From the NCBI RefSeq assembly GCF_036023875.1, contig NZ_CP107931.1:1-64000 (forward strand): DNA of 64,000 nt, in the 5' to 3' direction. Positions 52,119 through 63,969 of this stretch are shown here, in pieces. The notes under the pieces are model-generated. The model worked only from the letters and a program-made list of their open reading frames with translations, searched no databases and was not told the DNA's origin. Position numbers and translations under genes: made by a program. The first letter of the stretch is position 1; every line of letters starts with the position of its first letter. Source of the stretch: Mycobacterium sp. NBC_00419. GTDB lineage: Bacteria > Actinomycetota > Actinomycetes > Mycobacteriales > Mycobacteriaceae.

Positions 52119-52148
52119 TGTATAGCCCCGAGCTGCGGGCAGAGGCAA
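52119..52148 (-). promoter_or_regulatory. Probable sigma-A promoter of acyl-CoA dehydrogenase-like gene
   Basis: On the minus strand TTGCCT (52148-52143) and TATACA (52124-52119) are separated by 18 bp, a good housekeeping promoter about 55 bp upstream of the GTG. Confidence 0.45.
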
Positions 52149-52300
52149 GAAGCGGGACTCGTCAGATTTGCTCGGCCTGCAGCACGCCCGCTGATGGGCC
52201 ATAGTTCACGGAAGCGACTCGCGGACCTCGCCGCGCTGAAACGTGGCGATGTCAGACTTGCGGTCCTCAACAGCAGCTGTCTAGAAGCAGGGAGCAGGCA

Positions 52301-54829
52301 ATGACCGACGTCGTCAACACCACGGCCGGCAACGTGGGCGATTTCGACGCCACCGGGTCCGCCCCGCCGCCGCATGAGCACAGCCGCACCGGCCTGTCCG
52401 CGGACGCGCTGCGCCGCGCGATCAGCGACCACCTCATGTACTCGATCGCCCGGCCCGCCGCGGCGCTGACACCCGAGCACTACTACCGAGCGCTGGCCCT
52501 AGCGGTGCGCGACCGCATGCAGCAGCGCTGGATGGCGACCACCCAGGACTGGCTCGACCTGTCCAACAAGGTGACGTGCTACCTGTCTGCCGAGTTTCTG
52601 ATGGGCCCCCAACTGGGCAACAACCTGCTCAACCTCGGCATCGAGAAGCAGGCCCGGGAGGCGCTGGCCGCGCTCGGTCAGGAGCTCGACGAGATCATCG
52701 CCTGTGAAGAGGAGCCCGGGCTGGGCAACGGTGGCCTTGGCCGGCTGGCCGCCTGTTACCTGGACTCGCTGGCCACCCTGGAGCGCCCCTCGATCGGGTA
52801 CGGCATCCGCTACGAGTTCGGCATCTTCGACCAGGAGATCCAGAACGGTTGGCAGGTCGAGAAGACCGACAACTGGTTGGTGGGCGGTAACCCCTGGGAG
52901 ATCGACAAGCCGGACGCCAGCTACATCGTCAACTGGGGTGGCTACACCGAGCAGTACGAGGACCTGGCCGGCCATCACCGCGTGCGCTGGATTCCCCAAC
53001 AGGTCATCAAGGGCGTCTCCTATGACACCCCGATCCAGGGCTACGGGGTGAATACGTGCAACACGTTGACTCTCTGGAGTGCCCGGTCGGTGGAGTCCTT
53101 CGCGCTGGAGGCCTTCAACACCGGCGACTTCTACAAGGCCGTCGAGGACGAAGTCGTCGCCGAGAAGGTCTCGAAGGTTCTCTACCCCAACGACGAACCC
53201 GACGCGGGTAAGCGTCTGCGGCTTCAGCAGCAGTACTTCTTCGTGTCGTGCTCGCTGCAGGACATCCTGCGTATCCACACCGAGCGGGCGAGCCTGCCAC
53301 TGGACGCGCTGCCCGAGAAGTGGGCCATTCAGCTCAACGACACCCATCCGTCGATCGCGGTGGCCGAGTTGATGCGTCTGCTCATCGACGAGCACCATCT
53401 GACGTGGGACGAGGCGTGGGGTATCACGCTGGAGACGTTCGGCTATACCAACCACACGCTGCTGCCCGAGGCGCTCGAAACGTGGCCGCTGGCGATCTTC
53501 GGGGAGTCGCTGCCGCGGCACCTGGAGATCATCTACGAGATCAACAACCGCTTTCTCGACGAGGTGCGCGCACGTTTTCCCGGCGACGAGGACCGCATCC
53601 GCCGGATGTCGCTGATCGGCGAGGAGGGCGGCAAGAGCGTGCGGATGGCGCACCTGGCCACGGTGGGCAGTCATGCCATCAACGGGGTGGCGGCGCTGCA
53701 CTCGGAATTGCTCAAAGCCAGTGTGCTCCAGGACTTCTACGAGATGTGGCCGGAGCGGTTCGGCAACGTCACCAATGGCGTGACGCCGCGCCGCTTCATG
53801 GCACTGTCCAACCCGGGTCTGCGCAACCTGCTCGATGAGACGATCGGCGAGGGCTGGCTGACCGAACTCGGCCAGCTGCGCGCACTCGAGAATTTCGTCG
53901 ATGATCCCGAGTTCCGGCAGCGTTGGCGAGATGTCAAGCGCGCCAACAAGAGCCGCCTCGGCGAGTTCGTCCACTCGACCACCGGTATCGAGTTGGACCC
54001 GACGTGGATGTTCGACATCCAGGTCAAGCGGATCCACGAGTACAAGCGCCAGCATCTCAGCGTCCTGCACATCATCACGCTCTACAACCGCCTCAAGCAG
54101 AATCCGAGTTTCGCGATCGCCCCCCGGGCCTTCATCTTCGGCGGCAAGGCCGCGCCCGGGTACTTCATGGCCAAGCGCATCATCAGGATGATCACCGCGG
54201 TCGGGGCGACGGTGAACAACGACCCCGATGTGAACCGCTTCATGAAGGTGGTGTTCCTGCCGAACTTCAACGTGCAGAACGCCCACCTGATCTATCCGGC
54301 TGCCAACCTTTCCGAGCAGATCTCCACCGCCGGCAAGGAAGCCTCCGGCACCGGCAACATGAAGTTCATGATGAACGGCGCGTTGACCATCGGGACCCTC
54401 GACGGCGCCAACGTCGAGATCCGTGAGGAAGCCGGCGCCGAGAACTTCTTCCTGTTCGGCCTCACCGTCGACGAGGTGGAGCGGATCAAGGCCGAGGGCT
54501 ACCGGCCCGCGAGCTACATCGAGAACGATCCTGAACTCGCCGAGGTGCTGGAGTTGACCCTGCAGGGGGCGTTCACACACGGGGACACCGAGGTCCTTCG
54601 ACCCGTGGTGGAGAACCTGATTCACCACGACCCGTTCCTGGTGCTGGCCGACTACCGCTCGTATGTGGACTGCCAGGCCAAGGTCAGTGCGGCCTGGCAG
54701 GACCGCGACACCTGGTCACGGATGTCGATCCTCAACGCGGCCCGCAGCGGGAAGTTCTCGTCGGACCGGGCGATCGCGCAGTACTGCGACGACATCTGGA
54801 ACGTCACCCCGATGCCGGTGGACCTGTAG
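52301..54829 (+). CDS. glgP: Glycogen/maltodextrin phosphorylase
   Basis: This 842-aa protein has the full length of the family. Motifs include EEPGLGNGGLGRLAACYLDS (about 138-157), NGVTPRRFM, FDIQVKRIHEYKRQ and the PLP lysine Lys688 in GTGNMKFMMNG. It releases glucose 1-phosphate from alpha-glucan ends. It is a stand-alone gene here. ATG start with AAGCAGGGAGCA upstream. Confidence 0.95.
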   Translation: MTDVVNTTAGNVGDFDATGSAPPPHEHSRTGLSADALRRAISDHLMYSIARPAAALTPEHYYRALALAVRDRMQQRWMATTQDWLDLSNKVTCYLSAEFLMGPQLGNNLLNLGIEKQAREALAALGQELDEIIACEEEPGLGNGGLGRLAACYLDSLATLERPSIGYGIRYEFGIFDQEIQNGWQVEKTDNWLVGGNPWEIDKPDASYIVNWGGYTEQYEDLAGHHRVRWIPQQVIKGVSYDTPIQGYGVNTCNTLTLWSARSVESFALEAFNTGDFYKAVEDEVVAEKVSKVLYPNDEPDAGKRLRLQQQYFFVSCSLQDILRIHTERASLPLDALPEKWAIQLNDTHPSIAVAELMRLLIDEHHLTWDEAWGITLETFGYTNHTLLPEALETWPLAIFGESLPRHLEIIYEINNRFLDEVRARFPGDEDRIRRMSLIGEEGGKSVRMAHLATVGSHAINGVAALHSELLKASVLQDFYEMWPERFGNVTNGVTPRRFMALSNPGLRNLLDETIGEGWLTELGQLRALENFVDDPEFRQRWRDVKRANKSRLGEFVHSTTGIELDPTWMFDIQVKRIHEYKRQHLSVLHIITLYNRLKQNPSFAIAPRAFIFGGKAAPGYFMAKRIIRMITAVGATVNNDPDVNRFMKVVFLPNFNVQNAHLIYPAANLSEQISTAGKEASGTGNMKFMMNGALTIGTLDGANVEIREEAGAENFFLFGLTVDEVERIKAEGYRPASYIENDPELAEVLELTLQGAFTHGDTEVLRPVVENLIHHDPFLVLADYRSYVDCQAKVSAAWQDRDTWSRMSILNAARSGKFSSDRAIAQYCDDIWNVTPMPVDL

Positions 54830-54837
54830 GAGTCGGC

Positions 54838-55161
54838 TCAGTCCTCGGACTCGTCAGGGCACAGGACGTCGACGTACACGGTCGTCCCGGCTTGGGCGGG
54901 TCCGCCGGATCTGTCCGGGTTGTGGAACGCCACGACGCGGCAGCGTGCCAGTTGCGGGGTCGAGTCCTGCCCGTTGACCCAGTTGATCGCCACGTTGTAG
55001 CCCAGCGCCTCGATCTCCCCGATGATCAGGTCGGCGGGTCCTGACCCGGGTGGCGGTGCAGGCGGGGCCGGCTCTGCGGCCGCCACGGGTGCCAAGACCA
55101 TCGACGCGGCGATCACCGGCGTGAGAACCAGGGCCGCCCGGCGGCGAATCGGGTGGGACAT
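54838..55161 (-). CDS. Small secreted protein
   Basis: This 107-aa protein has a Sec signal (MSHPIRRRAALVLTPVIAAS, cleavage near VAAA), a Pro-rich linker and a short domain with two cysteines (LARCRVVAFHNPD, YVDVLCPDE) likely bridged. The third of three successive ATGs fits the AAGGAG ribosome site best. Unknown function; converges on glgP. Confidence 0.7.
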   Translation of the reverse strand: MSHPIRRRAALVLTPVIAASMVLAPVAAAEPAPPAPPPGSGPADLIIGEIEALGYNVAINWVNGQDSTPQLARCRVVAFHNPDRSGGPAQAGTTVYVDVLCPDESED

Positions 55162-55287
55162 CATCATCTCCTTCAGATCGTGACCGTAGACACAAGAATA
55201 CGGAAATCCATTTCGTGTTTCAATGTTCGGTTGATGCCGGGCGGGTGAACGTGGGCTGAATCGGCGGCGTGCTGCCACAGTGGTGGT

Positions 55288-56112
55288 GTGTACACCGAGC
55301 ACCGTGAGGTCAACCGCGCGATGTGGGACGAGCGCGCCCCGGCGCATGCGGCATCGCCGGACTATGCCGTTCAACGACTCATCGCCGATCCGAACCGGCT
55401 CTCCGACGTCGTCCGCTTCGACGTCCCCCGGCTGGGGGCAGTGTCGGGGTTGCGCGCGGTACACCTGCAGTGCCACATCGGCACGGACACGATCTCGCTG
55501 GCCCGTCTCGGGGCGCGGATGACCGGCCTGGACTTCTCCCCCGCCGCGCTGGAGATCGCCCGCGGCGTCGCCTCGGCTGCGGGGGTGAGCGTCGACTACG
55601 TCGAATCCGACGTCTACGCAGCGCCGGAAGCGTTGGGCAACAATGCTTTCGATCTCGTATACACCGGAATCGGGGCTCTGGTGTGGTTGCCCGACGTCGG
55701 GCGCTGGGCCGAATCGGTGGCCCGGTTGCTGCGGCCGGGCGGGCGGCTGTTCCTGCGCGAGGGTCACCCGGTGCTGTGGTCTGTCGACGAGGTACGCACC
55801 GACGTCATCGCGCTGGCATATCCGTACTTCGAACACGAGGAGCCGTTACGGTTCGACGCCTCGGACACCTATGTGGAGACCGATTCCGTTTTCGCCCACA
55901 CCGAATCGCGGGAATGGAACCACGGCATGGGTGAGATCGTCACCGCGATACTCGACGCCGGCCTGCGCCTGACCATGCTCGTCGAACACGACTCGGTGCC
56001 CTGGGATGCGCTGCCCGGGCGGATGCGCCAGGACGACGACGGTGAATGGCGGCTGACCGAACACGGCGATCGGTTGCCGCTGAGCTACACGCTGCAGGCC
56101 GTCAAACCCTGA
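55288..56112 (+). CDS. Class I SAM-dependent methyltransferase
   Basis: This 274-aa protein has AVHLQCHIGTDTISLARLGA (about 57-76; SAM loop, with CHIG in place of GxGxG), MTGLDFSPAALEIAR and LLRPGGRLFLREGHPV. This type occurs singly in mycobacterial genomes and the acceptor is unknown. GTG start. Confidence 0.85.
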   Translation: MYTEHREVNRAMWDERAPAHAASPDYAVQRLIADPNRLSDVVRFDVPRLGAVSGLRAVHLQCHIGTDTISLARLGARMTGLDFSPAALEIARGVASAAGVSVDYVESDVYAAPEALGNNAFDLVYTGIGALVWLPDVGRWAESVARLLRPGGRLFLREGHPVLWSVDEVRTDVIALAYPYFEHEEPLRFDASDTYVETDSVFAHTESREWNHGMGEIVTAILDAGLRLTMLVEHDSVPWDALPGRMRQDDDGEWRLTEHGDRLPLSYTLQAVKP

Positions 56113-56113
56113 G

Positions 56114-56578
56114 TTATCCGGTGGGTGTCAGGATCACCACGGGAATCTCCCGGCCGGTGCGCTGCTGGTACTCGGTGAAGTACGGATACATCGCCACCAG
56201 CCGCTGCCACAGCGCGCCGCGCTGTTCGGCGGGTGCCAGCTCGGCACGCACCGGGATCTCCCGATCCCGCAGCCGCGCAACAGCTTCCGGGTTCGCCTGC
56301 AGATTCAACCACCACGTCGGATCGGAATCGCTGCCCGCATAGGCCGCGGCGATCACCAGCCGATCGCCGTCCTCGAGGTAGATCAGCGGCACCGTCCGCC
56401 GCTTGCCGCTCTTACGGCCGGTGACGGTCAGCAGCATGGTCGGATAGTTCGGGTTCTGCGCCGCGCCACCGGTCGCCCGGTACACGGTCGCGTGCAGATC
56501 GCTGAACGTGCGCGTGACCGGCCGCATCCACGGGCGGCTCATCAGCCGTCCGGCAAGGCTGAACAGGCGTGAGGTCAT
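56114..56578 (-). CDS. Ddn-like deazaflavin (F420)-dependent nitroreductase family protein
   Basis: This 154-aa split-barrel protein has a helical N-terminus followed by MLLTVTGRKSGKRRTVPLIYLEDGDRLVIAA (about 49-79) and DPTWWLNLQANPEA, the signature of the Ddn/Fgd-linked F420H2-dependent family that includes the nitroimidazole activator. Most members reduce quinones or other hydrophobic compounds. ATG at 56578. Confidence 0.88.
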   Translation of the reverse strand: MTSRLFSLAGRLMSRPWMRPVTRTFSDLHATVYRATGGAAQNPNYPTMLLTVTGRKSGKRRTVPLIYLEDGDRLVIAAAYAGSDSDPTWWLNLQANPEAVARLRDREIPVRAELAPAEQRGALWQRLVAMYPYFTEYQQRTGREIPVVILTPTG

Positions 56579-56624
56579 GGCACTGCTCCTGAAAAAAGCT
56601 ACGCGGGGCCGCAGGAGGTGAAGC

Positions 56625-57545
56625 CTAGTAGTGGTAGGTGTCCGACGGGGCGCTGACATGGACTTCCTGGTCGTCGAACTCCGAGACCTCGATGCCGTAG
56701 GCGCGGGCCAGGTCGAGAATCTTGTTGGCGCGGGCGATCCGGGGCAGATCCGAGCCGTTGCGGATCTCGCCGCCGTCGCGCTCGAATTCAGCGAAGAACT
56801 CCTTGGCCCAGGTGATCTCTTCCTGCGACGGTGCGAGGCCCTCGTTGACCGCCGGGCACTGATCCGGCGTCAGGCAGATCTTGCCGGTCATGCCGAACTC
56901 GGCGGAGACCGCGGTGGCCTCGCTGAGCTTCAATGCACTCGAGCCCACCGTCGGGCCGTCGATCGGGCCGGGCAGGTGCGCGGCCTTGGCGGCGATGGTG
57001 AATCGCGACCGTGCGTAGGCCAGCGTGGCCGGATTGTCGCCGAAGCCGGTGTCGCGGCGGAAGTCGCCGATGCCGAACGCCAGCCGGAAGGTTCCCTTCG
57101 CCGAAGCGATCTCGGTGATCCGTTCCAGTCCGCGCGCGGTTTCGACCAGGGCGACGATCGGGATGTTGGGCAACCGCTTGGCGGTCTCGGTGACATGGTC
57201 GACGGACTCGACCATCGCCAGCATCACCCCACCGATCGACGACGCGGCCAATGCCTCGAGGTCGTCGGCCCACCACGGCGTGCCGAAGCCGTTGATGCGC
57301 ACCCAGTCGCTGTTGCCGGCCGCCAGCCAGCGGACCACGTTGTCCCGCGCCGAGATCTTGTCCTTGGGCGCGACGGCGTCCTCGATGTCGAGCACGACGA
57401 TGTCGGCCCGCGACCGTACCGCCGCCGCGAACTTGTCGGCGTGAGCGCCGTTGACCAGCAGCCAACTGCGGGCCAGCACCGGATCGATGCGGAATCCGAC
57501 GTCGTGGGATTCGTTGGAGTCCCAGCCGCTGCTCTGGTCGTACAT
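56625..57545 (-). CDS. CitE-like HpcH/HpaI aldolase/citrate lyase family protein
   Basis: This 306-aa TIM-barrel protein has RSWLLVNGAHADKF, DIVVLDIEDAVAPKDK (about 48-63; metal-binding Glu/Asp), the catalytic-base region VALVETARGLE and FGIGDFRRDTG. CitE-like proteins without CitD/CitF, as here, act on CoA esters such as citramalyl-CoA or malyl-CoA. Start ATG at 57545; no partner subunits nearby. Confidence 0.85.
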   Translation of the reverse strand: MYDQSSGWDSNESHDVGFRIDPVLARSWLLVNGAHADKFAAAVRSRADIVVLDIEDAVAPKDKISARDNVVRWLAAGNSDWVRINGFGTPWWADDLEALAASSIGGVMLAMVESVDHVTETAKRLPNIPIVALVETARGLERITEIASAKGTFRLAFGIGDFRRDTGFGDNPATLAYARSRFTIAAKAAHLPGPIDGPTVGSSALKLSEATAVSAEFGMTGKICLTPDQCPAVNEGLAPSQEEITWAKEFFAEFERDGGEIRNGSDLPRIARANKILDLARAYGIEVSEFDDQEVHVSAPSDTYHY

Positions 57546-57672
57546 GGTGTTGCCCTGGCGCCTTCCCTACCGCAAATGTGCAGCACCATCCTGGCAGCAG
57601 GTGAGTACAGCGCCAACGGCAGGGCGTTGACACGTTCACCGGCGGGCGGGCGGCAGGCATAAGCTGGCACCC

Positions 57673-58641
57673 ATGGTCGAGGCCGGTCGCATCGTGTCCC
57701 TCTGGCGATACCCGGTCAAGTCGATGGCCGGCGAGCGGATCGCCACAGCCCAGATCGGAACGCTCGGTCTGCACGCCGATCGCACCTGGGCGGTGCGTGA
57801 CGTCGAACACGACACCACCACCAGCGCCAAGAAGCTGCCGGGTTTGTTGTGGTGCACGGCCAGATACGCCCAGCCCCCGACCGCCGAGGCAGGGCCGGGG
57901 CATGCGCCCGAGGTCCTCATCGGACTGCCCGACGGCCGGGAGTTCTCCAGCTCGGACCCCGGTGTTCACCGGGCATTGTCGGAATATGTCGACCACGACG
58001 TCGAATTACGTTCGCTGCCACCGATATCCGAGCGTCAGCAATACCGAACCCCGATGGCCACCAAGAGTGACCTGCGGACGATCTTCGGTCTCGCCGACGA
58101 CGAGCCGTTGCCGGACCTGTCGATGTTCCCGGTGCGCAAGCTAGCCGAGATCACCCGGTATGCCACCCCGGTCGGCAGCTACGTCGACGCCTACCCGGTG
58201 CACATCCTGACCACGCAGAGCCTGGCCGCGATGGCGGCGCTGGCCCCCGATTCCGAGTTCGACGTGCGGCGGTTCCGGCCGACGATCCTGGTCGATGCCG
58301 CCTCGGACTCGGCGCATCCGGAGTGGGACTGGTGCGGGGGTGTGCTGCACGGCCCGCACGCCGACCTGGCGCCGCTGATCCCCACCATCCGTTGCGTCAT
58401 GCCCTCCCACGAGCAGCCCGAGCTTAAGCAGGATCGCGACATCACCCGGGCCATCGCTGCCCACTCGAGACGGTGCCTCGGCGCGTACGGCGACGTGGTG
58501 AAACCGGGCGCGATCGCCGAAGGCGATGTGCTGCAACTGGAACCGCCGCAGCGGGCGAGTGCGGAAACCGGTGCGGTGAAAGTCAAACGAGTGTTGATGC
58601 GGGCCGTCTCGGCCGCCATCCCCAACGGAGGGAAGAACTGA
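57673..58641 (+). CDS. MOSC-domain protein
   Basis: This 322-aa protein has an N-terminal beta-barrel (RIVSLWRYPVKSMAGERI, about 6-23) and C-terminal MOSC part with RFRPTILVDA (about 197-206), lacking a clear cysteine ligand in the usual C-terminal place. Related mARC-like proteins bind molybdenum cofactor and reduce N-oxygenated compounds. Followed after 1 bp by a small membrane gene. Confidence 0.82.
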   Translation: MVEAGRIVSLWRYPVKSMAGERIATAQIGTLGLHADRTWAVRDVEHDTTTSAKKLPGLLWCTARYAQPPTAEAGPGHAPEVLIGLPDGREFSSSDPGVHRALSEYVDHDVELRSLPPISERQQYRTPMATKSDLRTIFGLADDEPLPDLSMFPVRKLAEITRYATPVGSYVDAYPVHILTTQSLAAMAALAPDSEFDVRRFRPTILVDAASDSAHPEWDWCGGVLHGPHADLAPLIPTIRCVMPSHEQPELKQDRDITRAIAAHSRRCLGAYGDVVKPGAIAEGDVLQLEPPQRASAETGAVKVKRVLMRAVSAAIPNGGKN

Positions 58642-58642
58642 C

Positions 58643-58828
58643 ATGCGCAACGTCGTCGGTGGTCTCGGTGTCCTGGTGGCGCTGTTCGGCCTGCTGTTCA
58701 CATTGCAGGGTTTCGGGGCCGTGCAGGGCAGTCCGATGAGCAATACGACCACGTGGTCGGTGCTGGGACCGCTGATCGCGTTGATCGGAGTCGGTGTCGC
58801 CATCGCGGCCTGGCGGCCGCGGCGCTAG
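58643..58828 (+). CDS. Small two-helix membrane protein
   Basis: This 61-aa protein has two helices (about 5-26 and 40-57) and ends with RPRR. Starts 1 bp after the MOSC gene stop and is probably co-transcribed. Its stop shares CTAG with menC on the other strand. Function unknown. Confidence 0.65.
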   Translation: MRNVVGGLGVLVALFGLLFTLQGFGAVQGSPMSNTTTWSVLGPLIALIGVGVAIAAWRPRR

Positions 58829-59802
58829 AGCAGGTGCTGGACGGTCCGCAATCGCTCGCGCCACTGCGCGACCCGTTCGGCGTCGGTCACCGCGAACCGC
58901 TGCAGAAGATCGCGGTCGGGCGCCGCCGGCATCGGCGCGACGGGCAGATGGCCGTCCACCGGGATCAACGAACGGCCCGGCGAGACCAGGTCACCCTGCA
59001 GCACCATGACGGTGGCCAGGCCGCAGGCGAAGGGAAGTTCGGGCAGCACGCCGGCCACCGCGAGACCGCCGGCGAGGCCGATGCTGCAGTCCGGCGGTGA
59101 GGACACCACGCACGGCATGCCGTAGGCCTCGGCCAGCCGCAGTGTGCGGCGCACACCCCCGAGCGGACCCACCGTGAGCACGGCGATGTCGGCGGCGTCG
59201 GCGAGGTCGAGACCGAACGGATCGAGCGCATCGCGGATCGACTCGTCGGCGGCGATACGGACGTCGACGCGCCTGCGGACGGCGGCCAACTCCGGAAGCG
59301 TCGCGCACGGCTGCTCGACGAACTCGAGCCCGCCCGCGGCGGCGTCGAGGGCGGCGATGGACGCGACGGCGGTATCGACGTCCCACGCTCCCCCGGCATC
59401 GCAGCGGATGGCGGCCGCCGGTCCGAGTGCGCCGCGCACCGCTTCGAGCCGAGCGATGTCCTCGGACAAGGAGTCCGGATGGCAGGCCACCCGTACGTCG
59501 GCCGCGGCGCAGCCGGCCTGTGCGGCGATGACTGCGGCGCGATCGGCAGCGACGGCGGGCACGGCCACCGCGGCCGGCACCCGCCCGCGTACCGGGTCCG
59601 GCCAGCCGACTGTTCCGGCTTCGACCGCCGCGGTCAGGAAACGGACGGTGTGCAGGTCCGCGGCAGCGCCGGGGGGACTGAACTCACCCCAGCCCTGCGG
59701 GCCCTCCAGCAGCATTCCCTCGCGCCCGGTGAAGCCGGCGTAGCCGTCGCGGACCGGGATCGCGAACACCGGCGCGTTGTCGAAGTCGATCAGGGTTTGC
59801 AC
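58825..59802 (-). CDS. menC: o-Succinylbenzoate synthase
   Basis: This 325-aa enolase-superfamily enzyme of menaquinone synthesis has IRCDAGGAWDVDTA (metal Asp), LEFVEQPC (Glu) and RIAADESIRD (Asp-Glu) as metal ligands. The catalytic lysine of the classic KxK is not present in the usual form; the actinobacterial MenC sequence is divergent here. It dehydrates SHCHC to o-succinylbenzoate. No other men genes are in the window. Confidence 0.85.
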   Translation of the reverse strand: MQTLIDFDNAPVFAIPVRDGYAGFTGREGMLLEGPQGWGEFSPPGAAADLHTVRFLTAAVEAGTVGWPDPVRGRVPAAVAVPAVAADRAAVIAAQAGCAAADVRVACHPDSLSEDIARLEAVRGALGPAAAIRCDAGGAWDVDTAVASIAALDAAAGGLEFVEQPCATLPELAAVRRRVDVRIAADESIRDALDPFGLDLADAADIAVLTVGPLGGVRRTLRLAEAYGMPCVVSSPPDCSIGLAGGLAVAGVLPELPFACGLATVMVLQGDLVSPGRSLIPVDGHLPVAPMPAAPDRDLLQRFAVTDAERVAQWRERLRTVQHLL

Positions 59803-59815
59803 GGCGGCCGAACTG

Positions 59816-60712
59816 TCAGGAGGCCGACGGGGACCAGTAGGCCAGCATCTCGGCGAACGTCTCGAACGCCGCCTTCGACATGCCGTAGGTGGCCTCGAAG
59901 TGAATGCTCAGCGGGAAGCCGAGGTCGCCGACGCCGTCGATGATCCGTTTGTAGAGGTCGACGAGCATCTTGCGCTTGATCTCGGGTTCGTTGCCGGCCA
60001 GCGTCGTGACGAAGTCCTGCTCGGCGGCGACCGCCGCGTTGCCGGGATCTTGGATCAGCCAGTTGATCAGCCCGACGCGGGTTTCGACCTTGGGGACGAA
60101 ACCGAACGAGAGCAGGATCTCCGGGCGATGGTCGTGCTCGCGAGCGAAGTCGGTCAGGAACCCCACGATGGCATCCGAGTACAGCAGTTGCGTCATCCCG
60201 TACGTCGCGCCCTGACCGCACTTGAAGCCGAATCGTCCGGCCTCGCCGTCGCGGGTGGGGATCAGGATGACGCCGCGGTTGGGCACCAGGTCGCGGTAGA
60301 TCGTCAGGGCATCGGTGGGGGCGACGCCGGAGCCCTCGCCGTCGCTCATCGTGCGCGGAACCCCAACAAAGGCAATGCCCTCCATGCCGGCGGTGAGCAG
60401 CTCGGCCAACCGGCCGCGCAGGGCGGTCTCGTCCATGAACGCGGTGACCTGGGTGCACAGTCCGCGGACGCCGGGAAGTTCCGGTGCGATGCGGGACCAG
60501 TAGTCCAACACGTCGAGCTTGGGCTTCATCTCCACCGGACGGTCGTCGTCCTCGGCGATCATGCCCGGGATCATCACGTGCCGGACCGTCCCGGCTAGCC
60601 CGGTCTCGCCGGAGAACCGCACGACCTTGCGCGCCTCGTCCAGAATCTCCTCGGGACCGCGGTCGGTATTCGGTGGCACGAGTTCGAGCGCGACCGTGTT
60701 GAGGGGCACCAA
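59816..60712 (-). CDS. Methylenetetrahydrofolate reductase-like protein
   Basis: This 298-aa barrel protein resembles the MetF-type MTHFR fold, with ALELVPPNTDRGPEEIL at the N-terminus, LPGVRGLCTQVTAF and a PLSIHFEATYGMSKAAFE C-terminus. It looks like the unusual mycobacterial MTHFR group (Rv2172c-like) rather than classical MetF, and typical FAD-binding residues are not obvious. Supplies methyl-THF for methionine synthesis if so. It lies 13 bp upstream of menC on the same strand. Confidence 0.7.
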   Translation of the reverse strand: MVPLNTVALELVPPNTDRGPEEILDEARKVVRFSGETGLAGTVRHVMIPGMIAEDDDRPVEMKPKLDVLDYWSRIAPELPGVRGLCTQVTAFMDETALRGRLAELLTAGMEGIAFVGVPRTMSDGEGSGVAPTDALTIYRDLVPNRGVILIPTRDGEAGRFGFKCGQGATYGMTQLLYSDAIVGFLTDFAREHDHRPEILLSFGFVPKVETRVGLINWLIQDPGNAAVAAEQDFVTTLAGNEPEIKRKMLVDLYKRIIDGVGDLGFPLSIHFEATYGMSKAAFETFAEMLAYWSPSAS

Positions 60713-60918
60713 GCTGCTCCTGATCAGACGACAGGGGACGCATCACCATACCGAGCCGACCTTCAGACAGGCGCTCGGCACTGGTCCCGTCTCGCCTAGC
60801 AGGACATCCGTCGGTAGATCGGGCAAACTTCTGTTGGGCACCGGGCCGGGGGGTAGCTTCGGTACGTGCCCGCGGCCCGGCTTCGGGTGCAGGGTGGGAT
60901 CGTGCGGAGGGTCAGCGG

Positions 60919-61149
60919 ATGAGGCGTTCGACGGGACGGCGTTGCGCCGCGCTTCTGGCGGCGGCCGCAGTGGCCGTGCTGGCGGCGTGCGGCAGCCCCT
61001 CGGACGCGCCGGCGCCGACCACCACCACCGGGCCGGTCCAGCCGACCAGCAAAGGGATGACGGGCGGACCCAACGACTTCAGCCCGAAACCGTTGCCACC
61101 GCTCACGCCTGTCGTGCCGACCCAGGCCGGCGACGCGCCTCGACCGTGA
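60919..61149 (+). CDS. Small lipoprotein
   Basis: This 76-aa protein has a lipoprotein signal with lipobox LAAC (Cys about 24) and a Pro/Thr-rich mature part without a domain. Immediately upstream of the furA promoter. Unknown function. The 206 bp on its left contain nothing recognisable. Confidence 0.65.
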   Translation: MRRSTGRRCAALLAAAAVAVLAACGSPSDAPAPTTTTGPVQPTSKGMTGGPNDFSPKPLPPLTPVVPTQAGDAPRP

Positions 61150-61182
61150 TCGAGGACTCCCCGACACGCCGGAAACTTAGTC

Positions 61183-61212
61183 TTGACTCATTCCAGAAAA
61201 GGGTGGAAGTAT
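61183..61212 (+). promoter_or_regulatory. furA-katG promoter with AT-rich FurA-type site
   Basis: TTGACT (61183-61188) is a -35-like box and the following segment CATTCCAGAAAAGGG resembles the conserved AT-rich FurA-binding stretch of mycobacterial furA promoters. AAGTAT (61207-61212) could be the -10; the GTG start at 61220 then lies about where transcription begins, so the message would be leaderless, as reported for M. tuberculosis furA. Confidence 0.65.
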
Positions 61213-61219
61213 CTCCCTT

Positions 61220-63911
<2,692 letters not shown>

Positions 63912-63925
63912 CAGCACTAAACAGC

Positions 63926-63959
63926 GAAACCCCGCGGACTTCGGTCCGCGGGGTTTCGT
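63926..63959. terminator. Strong intrinsic terminator after katG
   Basis: A perfect 15-bp stem (arms 63926-63940 and 63945-63959) closes a TTCG tetraloop; the right end has GGGGTTTCG. It can act from both sides, since a gene on the opposite strand seems to end just to the right. Confidence 0.85.
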
Positions 63960-63969
63960 CGTTTAGTGC

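Noticed and set aside
52499..54628. Open frame of 709 codons antisense to glgP
   Set aside because: Opposite strand of a full-length phosphorylase; composition is Val/Gly/Arg-rich without any motif.
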